DNA from: Anticarsia gemmatalis
Taxonomy: Eukaryota > Arthropoda > Insecta > Lepidoptera > Erebidae
Direction: 5' to 3'
Assembly: GCF_050436995.1 (NCBI RefSeq)
Contig: NC_134751.1
Location: 4,154,001-4,218,000 of the forward strand
Length of the DNA: 64,000 bases
Below are positions 9,827-22,188 of this stretch, in pieces. The notes under the pieces are model-generated. The model had not been told where the DNA came from. It made no database searches and saw only the letters and a list, made by a program, of their open reading frames with translations. Position 1 is the stretch's first letter, and the number at the start of each line of letters is the position of its first letter. A program made the position numbers and the translations under genes.

Positions 9827-12800
9827 ATGTTGTTATTATTGTTATCTGTCATCGTAGTGTTACTGTTGCTGGTGTCTTGGATACGTTTAGTTAGTGAGAG
9901 CACTAGGATTAATGTGCGTGGACCTTTGCCTATACCGCTGTTAGGAAATGCACATCTGTTTGTTGTCAAATCTTCAGGTACGGTTATTTTTTTTATCGTT
10001 GAATCGTTTTTTTCGCAGTTATTTTAAACCATTTGTATCTACAACTTAATATGAAAGTAATAAATTGCTTAAACTTTACATTGTTTACGTTTAAAATGTC
10101 GATGATCGGACATTACGAAAAAAAAAATTGTTAACATTTTCTTTATTGGTAATGAAATTAATATTGAATTACTCCTTAGCTTCATCAAATAGTTGTTTCT
10201 TCGAACCATTGAGATGGTTTTTCTATAATGTTTGGAATCGACCCATAAATCGGCATGCTGCCGCGCTGGATGAGCGGGTGATTTTGCTCAAAATATTTCA
10301 CATATACAAAAAATAGAATTTGGAATGTAACGATTGCGTCATAGTATGTACCTACCTGCGTAAACCGGCTTTTTATATCTATAGTCCTAAAGTTTAAGAA
10401 ACTCTAATGTGAATGCTTAAGGTACTACTACCCTACTGACAAATGCTGGTCGAAAACAAAAATTAAGAAATCGATTGTTAAAAGAAATAAATGCTTGTTT
10501 ATGTACCTACTGTACAAGGTCATGAACTGATTTTAAATCGAAGGTTACTACTACATTTGTCACAACAAGATAATTTTTATCTTTTTATGCAGTTCATAAA
10601 CATTAACATTATGTTTCGATGTTAAAATTATTAAAAATGTTGGTATTTATAGTAATATTGTAGATACGAAATTCTGTAAGCGAATTTAGAATTGATATGG
10701 CTCAAGACCCGGGGTCAAAAATTTGTTAAGTTTAAAAAAAACAGCCCCTAAATCTGAGAGAGATGAAACTTTATAAAGCAAATAGAGACGTGCAGCCGCA
10801 TGTATAACAAAAATAATAATTCGATACAAATATGTAAAAAATTACAATTATACGTAGTCAAAAGGGATTTTTCGTATTGTCACATTAATAAACGGTGCAA
10901 TGGTTTTGTAATAAAAGGCAGTTTTAATTACAATATTTAATCAGTTTCTATTATTCATCTACGTATTATTGTTATACAATTAAATGCTTTTATAGAGGTA
11001 GTAGTTAATTAGTCACAAACAGGTTTATCGGTATAACTAATATATGATTGATAATAATATGTTTTCGATTACCTACGTTTTATGTTTCAAGAAGTACCTA
11101 TTAGTGACCGCAAACTGTTACTCGATACTTTATACCAATACTATAAATAATAGACTATCCGACCCACGTAGCTCTATTTGCATGCAAAGTTTTATCTCGT
11201 AATAGTGGCCGCCTTCATCCGACTTTAATTTCCCGGTTTAAACCATGTTTTATTGCTGCTCCGCTCATTAGCCACAGCCTTTAGTCTTCTTTAATAAATT
11301 GAATATTCAACAAAAAAAAAATCACCTCGAATCTGTATTATTTTATTAGTAAGTATAGATTTAAGAATGGGTTGATTTTTCGAAAACTTAAGTACTTAAC
11401 CAATGAGTCATTCTGTCTTTAATTCGAAACAATAAAGAAAGGAAAATATTGTATGTAATAGTTTCTCTATGCGATTGGTAAGAAGGAAGTTACTTAGCTA
11501 GCTCAGAATATTCGTTGTTAGCAAAGACCGTAAAACGACAAATCGTAATGAGGCAATAATGTTCAATTATCGGTCTAATTATTCTTGTTGTTGGGAAAAT
11601 AAAACAGCACGCAACGGCAAGTACTTAATAGGAACATAGATTATAGTAGTCGACCTTTTGCGTGTAGATATTGAGACGAGGATTAAATTACTTGCCACAG
11701 ACATAAACTAGTAAGCTATTATAGTCCAACAACTGCCTCCATGGCGCGGTGGTTTAGGTCATAACGCCGCTAACAATCGTCGGGAGGTCGTGGGTTCGAT
11801 TCCCACACAGAACAAATATTCGTGCGATCTACAAATAATTGTTTCAGGTCTGGTTGTACTCTGTGGCCGTTGTTTGTATGTTTGTAAAAGTCAGGAGCAA
11901 TTTTTAGTGCGAGAGTTGTCTTTTTTTAATAGAATAATAGAACTTAGTACGTGTTTCGGAAGGCACGTTAAATTGTGGGTCCCGAGTGTCATCTTCAAAG
12001 ATCTTTGACAGTCGTTAACTGTGGTAAGAAGCTTGAAAGTCTGACAACCACTCGTACCGGAGAGTATCGTGTTATAACCCAGGTAACTGGGTTGTGGAGA
12101 TCAAATAGGTCGTCACTCCATGTAAAATATTGATACTCAACTGCATCCGGTGAGACTGGAAGCCGACTCCAACATAGTTTGGAAGAAAGGCTAGGCTTAT
12201 TATTGTAATAAAATTTAGTACAGAGTGTACTTGTACGCAACGCCTACGGGCGCCGGAAGAATATATCACTTGCAGACTTTTCGAACATGCAGCGAAATTT
12301 CAATTGTACTTTAGATATATCGTTCATGCCGATTGTCTCTACTAGGTTGTCGGACTATAGTTTTTGCTATCGACTTTGATCTCAATGACAAACTCGTAAG
12401 CCATTGCCATAGCGAGAAGTTGCTAACTGGCAAAACACTTTAAATCTGCGGATTTCTTAGCAATGTTGTGTTTTTTAAATACAATGCGATATTTTCCAGT
12501 CTGGTTTGACTTTTTTGACGGAATATTTATATGTAGTAAACAACGGTGGATAATCAATCGCATAGTTCACATCCAACAGCTTCATTTTATTTTATCTACG
12601 AAATAATAATCACTTGTTCCAACGGTGAAGAACAACATCGTGATGCAACCTTGCATGACTGCGAGTTCTTTAGAACAATTCTTGAAGGTATGCAAAGAAA
12701 GTCCCACAACCGTAGTTGGCCAACGTTGTAGTTTCAACCTAAACCTTTTAATATCCATGTCTATTGATCTAAATGTTGTGTAACTTACCTTATTGTTTCA

Positions 12801-15800
12801 GAATTTCTGAATTTACTTCATAAGTTTACAATTAAGTATGGGGATGCTTTTCGAGTTCATTTTTTCTCGACTCCGTATGTGATTTTGAACCATCCAAAAT
12901 ATGTAGAGGTGAGTGGTAATACAACATTAACATGTCTTTACTAGGCCAGCTTCGCATTTTGCGTGGATTCGTTTGTTATTTTACAAATAAGTTGTAAAAT
13001 ATAGACATTTTTATATTTGAACTGCACGTTTGGCGCAGTGGTTTAAGCAGTCACCTCGCTGCAATAACCGTAGCGCCGCGTGTGGCGGGTTCGAATCCCA
13101 CCCGGGACAAGTCTATGTGTGATGAGCACGAGCAGTTGATCTGAGCCTGGATGTTAATTTATCTATATAAGTTTGTATTTAGAAGTATATAAGTATGTTT
13201 ATCAGTTGTCTGGTTACCGTGTGTGAGTTGTCCAAAAATATTTATTTATTTATTATTTATTATGTACGTGCGAATTCAACAGAACTTCTAAAAACTTGGT
13301 TTAAATATAAAAAAGCAAACAGCCTTTTGCAGGTATCGACACAACACTTATTACGTCTTTAGTCAGATTTTAAGGCATTTCATTTTTAAAATCAAATCAT
13401 TGGTGTTAATCGACTGACAATGATTTATTAACTTATTTCAAAGTTATACTTACATACGTCAATGTTTTCAAATATGTTTTTAAATTTGTTTTCGTGACGT
13501 GACGTAACGTTTATATTTGCAATGATACGAATCTTAATTAAGAAGTTTAAAAAGGGGATCCATTTTGATAATATTAGCCAGTTGTTTTAAATATTACTCG
13601 TTTTTTCAGCCTTTAATAACAAGTACAGAGTACATAACGAAAGGGAGGTCGTATAACTTCCTGACTTGTTGGCTCGGACAAGGACTTCTTACATCCACAG
13701 GTAATAATGGCAGGATTTTTTAAACAAATAACATGTTCTTAAATCAGTTCTTTTTCGAGCAGGTTTTTCAATTTGCTAAACGTCACAGCGCATTATAAAA
13801 TATACATATAAAAAAAATATTCATTCTGGATTTAAGTTGATAGTTAAAGTAAATAAAATAGACATTCTATTATGTTTTAAGTAAATACATTTGGGTTCAA
13901 ATTTAACCTTCCAAACTTGTCTATGTCGTTAGGTCAAAGATGGAAAACTCATCGTAAGTTCCTGACGCCAGCTTTCCACTTCAACATTCTGCAGAACTTC
14001 CTGCCCGTGTTCTGTAAGAACCAGAGAGTGTTGACGGAGAAACTGCGCAACTTGACGGACCGCTCATCCATCGACATGTTCCCGCTGGTTGCTCTCGCTG
14101 CTCTTGACAACGTAACTGGTGAGATAACACTGACTGACTAAAACTGTTTCGTAAATTTTTTCACTACATTTAGGGCCTGTTTCACTTATGTATATTATAT
14201 CTAAATATATATAACTCAAAGGTGACTGACTGACAGACATAATGATCTATCAATGCACAGCGCAAACGGATCGGGCTGAAGTTTGGCGTGCAGGAAGATG
14301 TTATAACGCTAATAAGCGAGTTCGAATTCAATTCTACCCCAAGGGGAAAATAGAGGATGAAAGAATGTACGACAATTCTGTCCTAAGTCACAAACCACGA
14401 ACGAAGTGGCAAAAGCTAGTTATAGCGTAAGTTGTCAACCTCTTAATGAATACCGCCCCTATCACATGATTGATCTACTAATTTTATACTTTCTTCTATC
14501 ATTTGTCTTTGGACTTGCTACCGCCCCAAGAACAGCTTCATCGCCCTCTAGGGGGTATAACTACGGTTGCCAGATGCCCGTACAGTGTCCCGTAGTTTTA
14601 CTCTGCTGTCCGTAATGAAAAAAAATTCTTACTTGTTTTTACGATGCTACGTTTTTTTGCTGTTTCCTACTTAATGTAGTCTCGGACAGGAGACCAAAAC
14701 TCTCATTCCGTTCGTGGCCCCAGAAATGTCTAGAAAATTATCAGCTTGAATTTGGTTACCCTAGGCATAACTCCCTTTATGAATCTACTAGCTGACCCGC
14801 GCAACTTCGCTTGCGTCACCTAAGAGAATGAGTCAAATTTTCCCCCGTTTTTGTAACATTTTTCGTTGCTACTCCGCTCCTAATGACTGTAGCGTAATGT
14901 TATATAGCCTATAACCTTCCTCGATAAATGGGCTATCTAACACCGAAAGAATTTTTCAAATCGGACCAGTAGTTCCTGAGATTAGCGCGTTCAAACAAAC
15001 AAACAAACAAACAAACTCTTCCGCTTTATAATATTAGTATAGATGATGAACCGGACGGTCTATAAAGCAGTGATTCGAAATAGAATTGCACGTAAGTAGA
15101 TCGCGTTATTTAGGTTAAAAGTCAATAATCGTAACTGTTTTTGATTTAATTCAATTAATTGTAATGCATAACGCAACTCTATTGTTTTATTACACGTCAC
15201 TGATTGTTAATCGAATCGGTAATATTGATTACATTTTATAATACTCACATATATTTACATTACATCGCTGCAGGTGTAAAAGACGTCGTGTGTTTTTACA
15301 TACATATTTAAAGGACACACAGAAAAAAGCTTTTCTCGAAAAATGGAAAATCATCCAATATTTAATTTATACGAAATTGATACTTTAAGAATTGAATCAC
15401 ATAAATGTTTAACAGTATGGCGCTAAGTGGCTAGCACCATGGCCGCCGAACTCAAGGGGCCTGGTCCCAGATCTACAAAAAAATTTTTATTGGGTTTTTT
15501 AGAGATGTAGTGGGCCGACATTACCCCGGACTTCTTAGCTGTACTCTGATGATGCGTATTTCAAAAACAACTAAAACTGCAACACAGTCAGAAAAGTCTG
15601 TCAATCAATTTAGAATGTCGATGCGATATTATCGTATCACGCTACGGATTCAAAAGCGCGCATACATCGATTTCTGAAGGAACAGTACCTCGATTCTCTG
15701 CCACTATCGACTACTGACAACCGGCTAGCTATCAAAATTTTGACATTTAGAATGTACTGCCAAAATGTTTCCTATGACACCCGCTAGAGGCGCTGATCAG

Positions 15801-18800
15801 ATTTTCATACAAAATTTCTCGATGACAGTTCGGTTGTCGGTAGTCGATAGTAGTACAGAATCGAGGCACTGTTTTCCTTGTTTTAACTTATGGGCTCCTC
15901 AGCATAGTGCCGGCGGGTTACTCGGCTGGCCGGCGTCATTTGTTTGTAACAGCCATTAGACTTTCTTCTAAAAAAAAATGTTTTGTAACTTATCAAAAAT
16001 GCCGTTTATTTATTTGTTGTAGAATCTATAATGGGTGTATGTGTGGACGCACAAAAACATAGCGAATCGGAATATGTGAAGTCAATCGATGAGTAAGTCG
16101 AATTTATAATATTATTGTATAGGTATACTTATATACTTTTGCATATACCAGTGGCGAAGGGTCATTTTTTATAAAAGGTAAGCCGGAGCTATAAGTCATT
16201 GTGTAGGTATAGTACCTACATATTATGTACATCGTAAGAATGCCGACGTAAAAGTAGCGTATTACTGCATAATAACAATATGAGAGTATTATCTACATTC
16301 GACTACAGTCTCTTATTTCTCTCTCTACAGACTAATAATACATAGGTACTTACCATGCTACCTAATCATGCTTGTTTTGTGGTAAGTTACTCTGTCTTCA
16401 GTAGTAACACGTAGGTAACACAACAGCACATATTTAAGATAACGTATATCGAACGATTGATGATTGTCTCGCACTGGTTGTTTAATAACATATTATACAA
16501 GCAATTTAGAATGTATTCATCAACAATAAAATATCAAACACATTATGGATAAACGCAGAACACTTTTATAGAAATGAGTTTAACCTATAAATCTTGACAA
16601 AATGAAAATTTACTCTAATAGAAACATGCAAAACAATTACTTTTTAATATACTGATACATTCACAATTATGCACAAACACATTTATAAAGGAATAATATT
16701 GTGATAAATACAAATATTCTAATTTGTTATAGAGCGCGCGAAAGATGTAAACAAACATGGCCTAATGTCAAACTGGAGAAAATATAATACTTATGCAGGA
16801 TTCTTAGCTTGTATTTCGCCATCTCGCTCTTGCACGCGGCTCGCGCCGCGACAGAAACATGCGTAAGATCATGTGTCCGCCGCGGCGCGAGCGCTGTAGC
16901 GCGAGGCAACCCGCTCTTCCTCCGGCTTGCTCGCCACTATGCAGCGCGGTGCGAAGCGCGATCCAAAAGGTCGTAAGCGACATCGCCGCCATAGTTTTTA
17001 TTGTACGCGATTCCCGATCAGCGCCTCCGGCTTATTTCATTATTATTACCTCACGTTGCGTTTTTAGCGGAGCGTAATTTTTGAAGGGCAGGCGTTTTCG
17101 TAGTTTCGATTAGATTAATGATTTTAGTTGAAGATTTCGGTTTAAATATTGGTGATTATTTATTAATTGTGTATTATTTGGCAATAGTAAACAATTAATT
17201 TAACACTAATATTAAGTCTGTCCAGAAAGGGAAGCCGGTAGGAATCGAGTTGTATGGAGCCTTCGCCACTGGCATATACTAATAATATAAGAATTCAATG
17301 CAAAACTCTAAGTTATTTTTTTTACTCTTTATGACGGCCCAACGGCTTGTTGCTTTATTCAGAAACATAAAGTTGAATGGTGTTTATTATAGTTTAACAA
17401 CTTTGTAGAGAGCCTTGGCATATACCACTCATCTCTAAAGTCACTAATATATACTAAAGTACTTAAATAAACTCATAAAAATACCTTATTTTTTAGGCTT
17501 TCTGGCATTGTATCAATGCGAATGCAAATACCTATCTTAGGTGAAGACGCGGTATTCAACTTACTGCCATACAAAACGAGACAGGACAAAGCTTTGAAGG
17601 TATTACACGAACAGACATACAAAGTGATCGACGCTAGACGGGAGGAGTTGAGAAAGGCTAATATTACTAGTTTGGATAATAGCAATGATGTTGGTAAGTA
17701 ATGTTCTGATTTCCGTACTGATATAAAACAGTAACAGAATAAAAACGCACTGCAAAGGGCACTAGATCGACTGATTCGCCCTGCACTTCTTCCCTAGCGA
17801 AACTTAGGACTTATAAACCAGCGATGAATGTCTTTGGATAACACAGTCGTCTATCTCCAAACTAAGCAGACCTTGTAGGTACTCTAAGTACTAGCAAGTA
17901 CCATGTTTATTAACGATTGACTCAAATTAAAAAACATACTTAAATTAGTATTGATGATACTTACTGATGTGGGCACGAAAACAGCAAAGCTTAGATGGGA
18001 GTGGGCGGGTCACGTTAGCCGCATGCACCCAGAAAGATGGGCACGGATCAGCTAGCAATGGGTGCCTACAGAGGGACGTCGCCGTCGGGGCAGACCCAAG
18101 AAGCGCTGGCGTGACGATCATCTAGATTTAGCCTTTAATATTAATTGAACACACATAGCAGGAGATAGAGAGGACTGGAAGAAAATGGGGGAGGTCTTTG
18201 CCCAGCAGTGGGACAATACAGGCTAAAATAAAAATATATTGTAAGGGCTATAAAATTATTTGTGTTATTATGTATTACATTGAATCAAGGTACTGTAGAC
18301 CAATTTTAATATTAGCCCTGGAGGGTTATCACGTATCTCATTGACAACTTTTTGGAAGCCACTATGCTGTACATTGTTTTCTCTCTTAGATAATAGAGAT
18401 TAACACGTTACGTCAAAGAAGCAATGTACTGAATCGATTCATCAATTTGACGAATACTAGTTGTTAACTGAGATGGTGATAAGACGGCAGGATGGAATTC
18501 GAAACTACCATGCGTAACGCGGCGGTTATTGAATCAAGGTGACCATGGTATCCACTGCGCTAACAACCTAGTTATTAACAATGATAAAGCGTAGCATTAT
18601 TTTTTTATATTTTAGTGGAATTGTTTATGTCTTTCAAGGTATAAAGAACAAGCATGCCTTCCTGGATCTATTGCTGCTGGCTGAGACTGACGGCAAACGA
18701 ATAGACGCCGAGAGCGTGAGGGAAGAGGTCGACACTTTCATGTTTGAGGTCTGTGGTATATCGAGTCTCGGTACTATCGAGCATCGAGAGTTTAACATTT

Positions 18801-21800
18801 AACATTAACTAATAAAACCGCCCAAGTTTGAGACTCGCGCAGGAACGGTTCAGTACCAAAAAATACGGAAAGAACACGTTCATGGGGCCACATAGGGACC
18901 CCCTTAATGTTTTTATTTTTTATTTTTAGTATTTGTTGCAATACCAGCAACATAAATAAATAATTTGTGAAAATTTCAGTTTCCTAGCTATTACGGTTTA
19001 TGAGATACAGCCTGGTACAAACGGACAGGCGAACAGATAGCCAGCAGAGGCTTCGTAATACGATTCAGTTTCCCTTTGCGTACGGAACCTTACGTTCCTA
19101 GAACCTAGTAAGAAATGGCCGTTCTGATTTGGCCGAATATGAATCCTAAACTTTGTGATCAGCACTCTAGTACTAATAGAACAACAAATTTGGCCAGAAA
19201 TTGGATGGAAATTATAGTTATTTGTCTTAAATGTGTATGTATTTGACAGGGTCACGACACGACAACATCAGGTATCGTGTACTCTCTGCTCTGTCTGTCT
19301 CAACACAGAGACGTCCAGGACAAGATCTACGACGAACTCAAGACTATCTTCGGAAACAATATGAACAGAGACCCTACTTACCAGTGAGTAAAATATTGCT
19401 TAAAATGCCTGACTAACCCACGGTTTCTGAATACATTTAGCGGTAGTTTTGACGGATTTCGGACGATTGCAATTAAAGAGTGGCCTGGAGTTTCTTGCCA
19501 GCTCTTCTCATTGGCCCCACCTTCCGAACTGGCGGTAAATTCACTCTCTGTATCATTGACTATCATAAGTGTCAGCATTTGACCTATATGAATAAATGAT
19601 TTGATTTTGATTTTTTTATAATAACCCCCGGTTTTTGAGGTATATTTAGCGGTAGTTTATCTATTCAATAGCGTTTTTTATATGAATTTAAAAGCTATTT
19701 AACTACCGCTAAATATACCTTAAAAACCGGGGGTTATTAATTGCAATCGTCGTCCATCTAGTAGATTGTGAAAAATAATAATTACACACGTATTTGTCAT
19801 TTTTGTGCATAATCAAATTATTACCGGGATACATTGAGTTGAAAAGTCGCATGACATCACGTTAGAGTACAAAATGTACAACACCGTTACCTCATTAGCT
19901 CCCTCTCCATAGCTAACTTTAATGCTGTTAAAGTAAGTCACTTTATTGGTTTGTAATTAAAAATAAAATATGTGTCTAATATTATTAAATTATCTGACTG
20001 GCGGTCTAATAATATAATTTCTGTTTTTTTACCTTGGAAACATCCCTATTATAATAGACTATCAAAATTTACTAGAAAATAAAAGCAAGTTAAAACCGTA
20101 ATTCTGTCGCGTTTCCTCATGATTCCTAGTTGAATATGTAACAACTATCGTTAGAGAGAACGTGTTTGGCACCAACACTTTAAACTTCACTATCGAAGTC
20201 GGTGCACGACTGAGAACACCTAACACCTATAAACTAACAACTTAATCTTCATTCCGATTCAGGGCACATTTTATACGCACAACGATTATTGAGAGGTACT
20301 TAGAGCATTTTTAGGGTTTCGTACCCAAAAGGTAAAACGGGACCCTATTACTAAGCCTCCGCTGTCTGTCAGTCTGTTTCCAGGCTGTTATCTCCTAATC
20401 CGTGGTAGCTAGACAGCTGTAATTTTTACAAATGATGTATTTCTGTTGACGTTTTAACATCAAATACAAAAAATTAAGAAAATACACATAAAGGGGGGTC
20501 TCCATACAATAAATGTGATTTTTTCGTATTTTTTACTCAATATTAATAACGATAACAGGTAGACGCTTCAAATTCAGCAGATGATAGTACGGAACCCTTC
20601 GTGCACGAGTCTGACTCGCACTTGTTTATATCTATGCATACAAAATTACTTGTCCTAACTGACTGATTGCCTGACTAATAATCTTCGCACAGCCTAAACT
20701 ACAGAAATTTGGACAAAGAGTGCCTTTTATGGTGTAGGCACCAAGAAAGGATTTTTTAGCAATCCAAATGTGAAAATGTGTTTATCGGTGTCTATGTTTT
20801 TATTAAATTATCAACTAACACAAGTAATAATAATGCTTTACAATGACAGTTTTTTCGTCACCTGTTGTCCAGTCCTTTTTCGCGTTATAATTAGTTCAGA
20901 ACTAGTTCGTTAACACTGTATATGTATGAACAAAATTAATGGTGCTCGAGCCCACAATTTAATATATTACGAAATTATACCACAAGTCATGGTCATTTGT
21001 AAGGTTATACCGATTGAGGCCAGTACGTGCGTTGTGTTATTCAAAAATGTAAATTTTTGTTTTTCCCGTCCAGTGAGCTTCAACAGATGAAGTATTTGGA
21101 GCTGGTGATCAAAGAGTCTATGCGTCTTTACCCGCCAGTACCGCTGATAGAACGACGAATGATCAAAGATTGTGGTGAGTTCATAAAAAAATGTAATTTC
21201 AGTTTCTGATGATAGTGATGGGCGAGGGTCTACCGGAATCAGAGAGGGGTTAAGCCTTGTGTTCACCACCCCAAGTGCCGATACCAAATGGTAGAAATAT
21301 GAACCTTTTACAAAGTCTCCGAAGTCCCAAGAACTTGCTTTATTATTGATATTGAAAGCATGAATAAATGTTCTTGTTTACACTGTCCGCATGCGAATCA
21401 GACTCCCGCGAAGGATCCAATGTTTACTGTTTGGCCCTCAGTTCTTAAAATATATGACCTATGTCTTCTTATGAAAAATGGATGGAAAGAGTTCCCCCGA
21501 GAAGAGCATGAAAACTTTTAAAATAATGTTTGTTTTATGTTCCAGAGGTGGGAGAGTTAAAGTTTATACAAGGTACATCAGTAGTTATTAACATATATGA
21601 GATCCAGCGAAATCCAGAGTTATATGAAGATCCTCTCGAGTTCAGGCCGGAGCGCTTCGAGACTCCCCTGAAGAACCCTTTCAACTGGCTCGCGTTCAGC
21701 GCCGGCCCCAGGAACTGTATAGGTGATAATATCAAAATAGTGCTTTAAGTTCATTTAACTAAGTATGAGTTAACAAGAAGAACTTTTAATCTTATTCTTT

Positions 21801-22188
21801 AATTCCCTCACTGTGATTTGTTTATCATTTTGAAACGACATGTATCAGTTAAGTCAGCGGCTACTTTTATTTTAATTCCAACTAGTATGAAGCTAAATTA
21901 CAAATTATAATTAATTCATGACAAACTAAGTTCAAGTCGTTTTTGCATATTAGGTGAAATCATGAATTAAAAAGTATAGTGTGTAATGTACAGAACGTAA
22001 CACGTGTTTATATATTTTGTTGTAAAGGTCAAAAGTTCGCGATGATGGAGCTGAAGGTGACGCTGTCGGAGATGATCAAACACTTCATAATACTACCGTC
22101 GCACATACAGCCGGAGCTCAGCGCCGATCTCGTGCTCAGATCTAAGAATGGAGTACATGTCAAACTGATGCCCAGAAACAATTCATAA
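9827..22188 (+). CDS. CYP4-clan cytochrome P450, copy A (11 exons, intact)
   Basis: Exons: 9827-9977, 12802-12908, 13610-13700, 13933-14118, 16023-16092, 17497-17693, 18639-18748, 19250-19383, 21074-21174, 21546-21722, 22028-22188. All introns are GT-AG and the phases agree, giving 494 residues, normal for the family. A leucine-rich N-terminal anchor (about residues 1-20) is followed by a proline hinge in which the usual first Pro is Arg (NVRGPLPIP). Other motifs are C-helix W120-x3-R124, I-helix FEGHDTTT (303-310), ExxR at E363-R366, FRPERF (415-420) and heme loop FSAGPRNCIG (433-442) with ligand Cys440. Glu304 corresponds to the residue that links covalently to heme in many CYP4 enzymes. 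It should be an ER monooxygenase fed by P450 reductase; the substrate is unknown. The clan is firm, but the family (CYP4, CYP340, CYP341) is not. It is convergent with copy B. Confidence 0.92.
11743..11935 (+). repeat. tRNA-derived SINE, family 1 (intron 1 of copy A)
   Basis: The head has a weak pol III A box (TGGCGCGGTGG) and a good B box (GGTTCGATTCC). The body continues through GTCTGGTTGT and GTGGCCGTTGTTTG and ends with GTGCGAGAGTTGTC plus T/A-rich sequence. It has the same architecture as 54251-54449 and 63836-64000. It is not a functional tRNA gene because no cloverleaf closes. Confidence 0.75.
11955..12205 (+). repeat. Dispersed repeat 'GATCTTTGACAGTCGTTAAC' family
   Basis: Shared blocks in order are GTGGGTCCCG, GATCTTTGACAGTCGTTAAC, GTCTGACAACCA, ATAACCCAGGTAACTGGGTTG and AAGAAAGGCTAGGC. 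Matching copies lie at about 24085-24310 and 47436-47660, all in plus orientation, with a partial copy at 1178-1290. It is a SINE or retroelement tail without coding capacity. Confidence 0.65.
13021..13262 (+). repeat. tRNA-derived SINE, family 2 (intron 2 of copy A)
   Basis: It begins ACTGCACGTTTGGCGCAGTGG, carrying the A box TGGCGCAGTGG. The B box is GGTTCGAATCC. The body includes GTTTATCAGTTGTCTGGTTA and CCGTGTGTGAGTTGTCC, and it ends in a TATTTATT-rich tail. Other copies are at 38056-38338 (+), 46248-46474 (-), 54703-54896 (-), 62878-63101 (-) and 41560-41775 (-). Confidence 0.78.
14788..15043 (-). mobile_element. Non-autonomous Helitron (intron 4 of copy A)
   Basis: On the minus strand it starts TCTATACTAATATTATAAAG at 15043 and ends with the hairpin CGCAAGCGAAGTTGCG followed by GGGTCAGCTAG at 14788. 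These are the TC start, 3' hairpin about 10 bases from the end, and CTAG terminus of Helitrons. A (GTTT)n run lies near the 5' end. There is no Rep-helicase, so it must depend on an autonomous partner. Confidence 0.88.
15681..15873. mobile_element. MITE with long inverted ends (CCTCGATTCT family), intron 4 of copy A
   Basis: The ends read AACAGTRCCTCGATTCT and continue as imperfect inverted repeats through ATCGACTAC and CGACAACCG. The core holds GCTAGAGGCGCTGATCAG. A cleaner copy in the opposite orientation is at 38441-38614. Truncated copies occur at about 30563-30672, 32800-32965, 44349-44488, 48113-48218 and 58298-58448. The superfamily is unclear because no target duplication could be fixed. 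Confidence 0.65.
16149..17271. mobile_element. Non-autonomous hAT-type element with perfect 8-bp target duplication (intron 5 of copy A)
   Basis: The 12-base ends CAGTGGCGAAGG and CCTTCGCCACTG are inverted repeats. The element is flanked by identical 8-mers, gcatatac, at 16141-16148 and 17272-17279. At 1123 bases it is too short for a hAT transposase, and no transposase motif is seen. Bases 16800-17050 form a GC-rich island with many CGCG motifs, out of line with the AT-rich ends. Confidence 0.88.
17970..18235 (+). pseudogene. 3' end of an RTE-type non-LTR retrotransposon (intron 6 of copy A)
   Basis: From about 17973 the plus strand reads TKTAKLRWEWAGHVSRM, then EGRRRRGRPKKRWRDD, then DREDWKKMGEVFAQQWDN and a stop at 18224. 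This order of K(L)xWxWAGH, GRPxxRWxDD and Wxx(M/L)GEAxxQQW is the C-terminal tail of RTE-class polyproteins. Two in-frame stops, one near 18047 and one near 18147, show decay. The trailing GCCCAGCAGTGGGAC motif recurs at 51809, 56325 and 24690 as shorter 3' tails. Confidence 0.78.
18885..19095 (-). repeat. Minus-strand copy of the GGGTTCC...GGAACCCTTCGT repeat (intron 7 of copy A)
   Basis: On the minus strand it shows GGTTCCGTACGCAAAGGG, the CGGTT block and the GGGGGTCCC block in the same order as 20314-20626. It ends about 150 bases upstream of exon 8. Confidence 0.5.
19440..19616 (+). repeat. Non-LTR-like 3' tail ending in TGATTT-type repeats
   Basis: The blocks GAGTGGCCTGGAGTTTCTTG, CCAGCTCTTCTCATTGG and CCGAACTGGCGGTAAATT are followed by AATAAATGATTTGATTTTGA. 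A reverse copy of the same blocks is at about 63155-63400. Simple TGATT repeats at the end fit a non-LTR retroelement 3' end. Confidence 0.55.
19622..19739. mobile_element. Snap-back MITE (CCCCGGTTT...ATTTAGCGGTAG family), intron 8 of copy A
   Basis: The left arm runs through CCCCCGGTTTTTGAGGTATA and TTTAGCGGTAGTT and pairs with the right arm over about 45 bases, leaving a short AT-rich centre. A second copy is at 45941-46066, and a half arm is at 19417-19437. Confidence 0.7.
19760..20050 (+). repeat. About 290-bp dispersed repeat with TCGCATGACRTCACG core
   Basis: The same block order (ATTTGTCAT, ACATTGAGTTGAAAAGTCGC, TTATCTGACTGGCGG, TACCTTGGAA) is seen at about 57160-57430 (+) and reversed at about 53730-54010 (-). 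No protein is encoded. Confidence 0.6.
20314..20626 (+). repeat. Dispersed lepidopteran repeat (GGGTTTCGTACCC...GGAACCCTTCGT), intron 8 of copy A
   Basis: It starts GGGTTTCGTACCC, continues with ACGGGACCCTATTACTAAG and CTGTCTGTCAGTCTG, and ends GGAACCCTTCGTGCACGAGT and CTGACTCGCACTTG. This is the clearest copy of the family in the window. Confidence 0.68.

Noticed and set aside
9664..9969. Minus-strand open frame overlapping exon 1 of copy A
   Set aside because: Antisense of the signal-anchor exon; the same shadow occurs at 56565-56780 opposite copy C.
10128..10316. Open frame in intron 1 of copy A that looked like a transposase fragment
   Set aside because: No catalytic or DNA-binding motif is visible, and the flanks show no inverted repeats or duplication.
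11743..11822. Possible tRNA gene with A and B boxes
   Set aside because: The anticodon arm and acceptor stem do not close, and the body continues as a SINE shared with 54251-54449.
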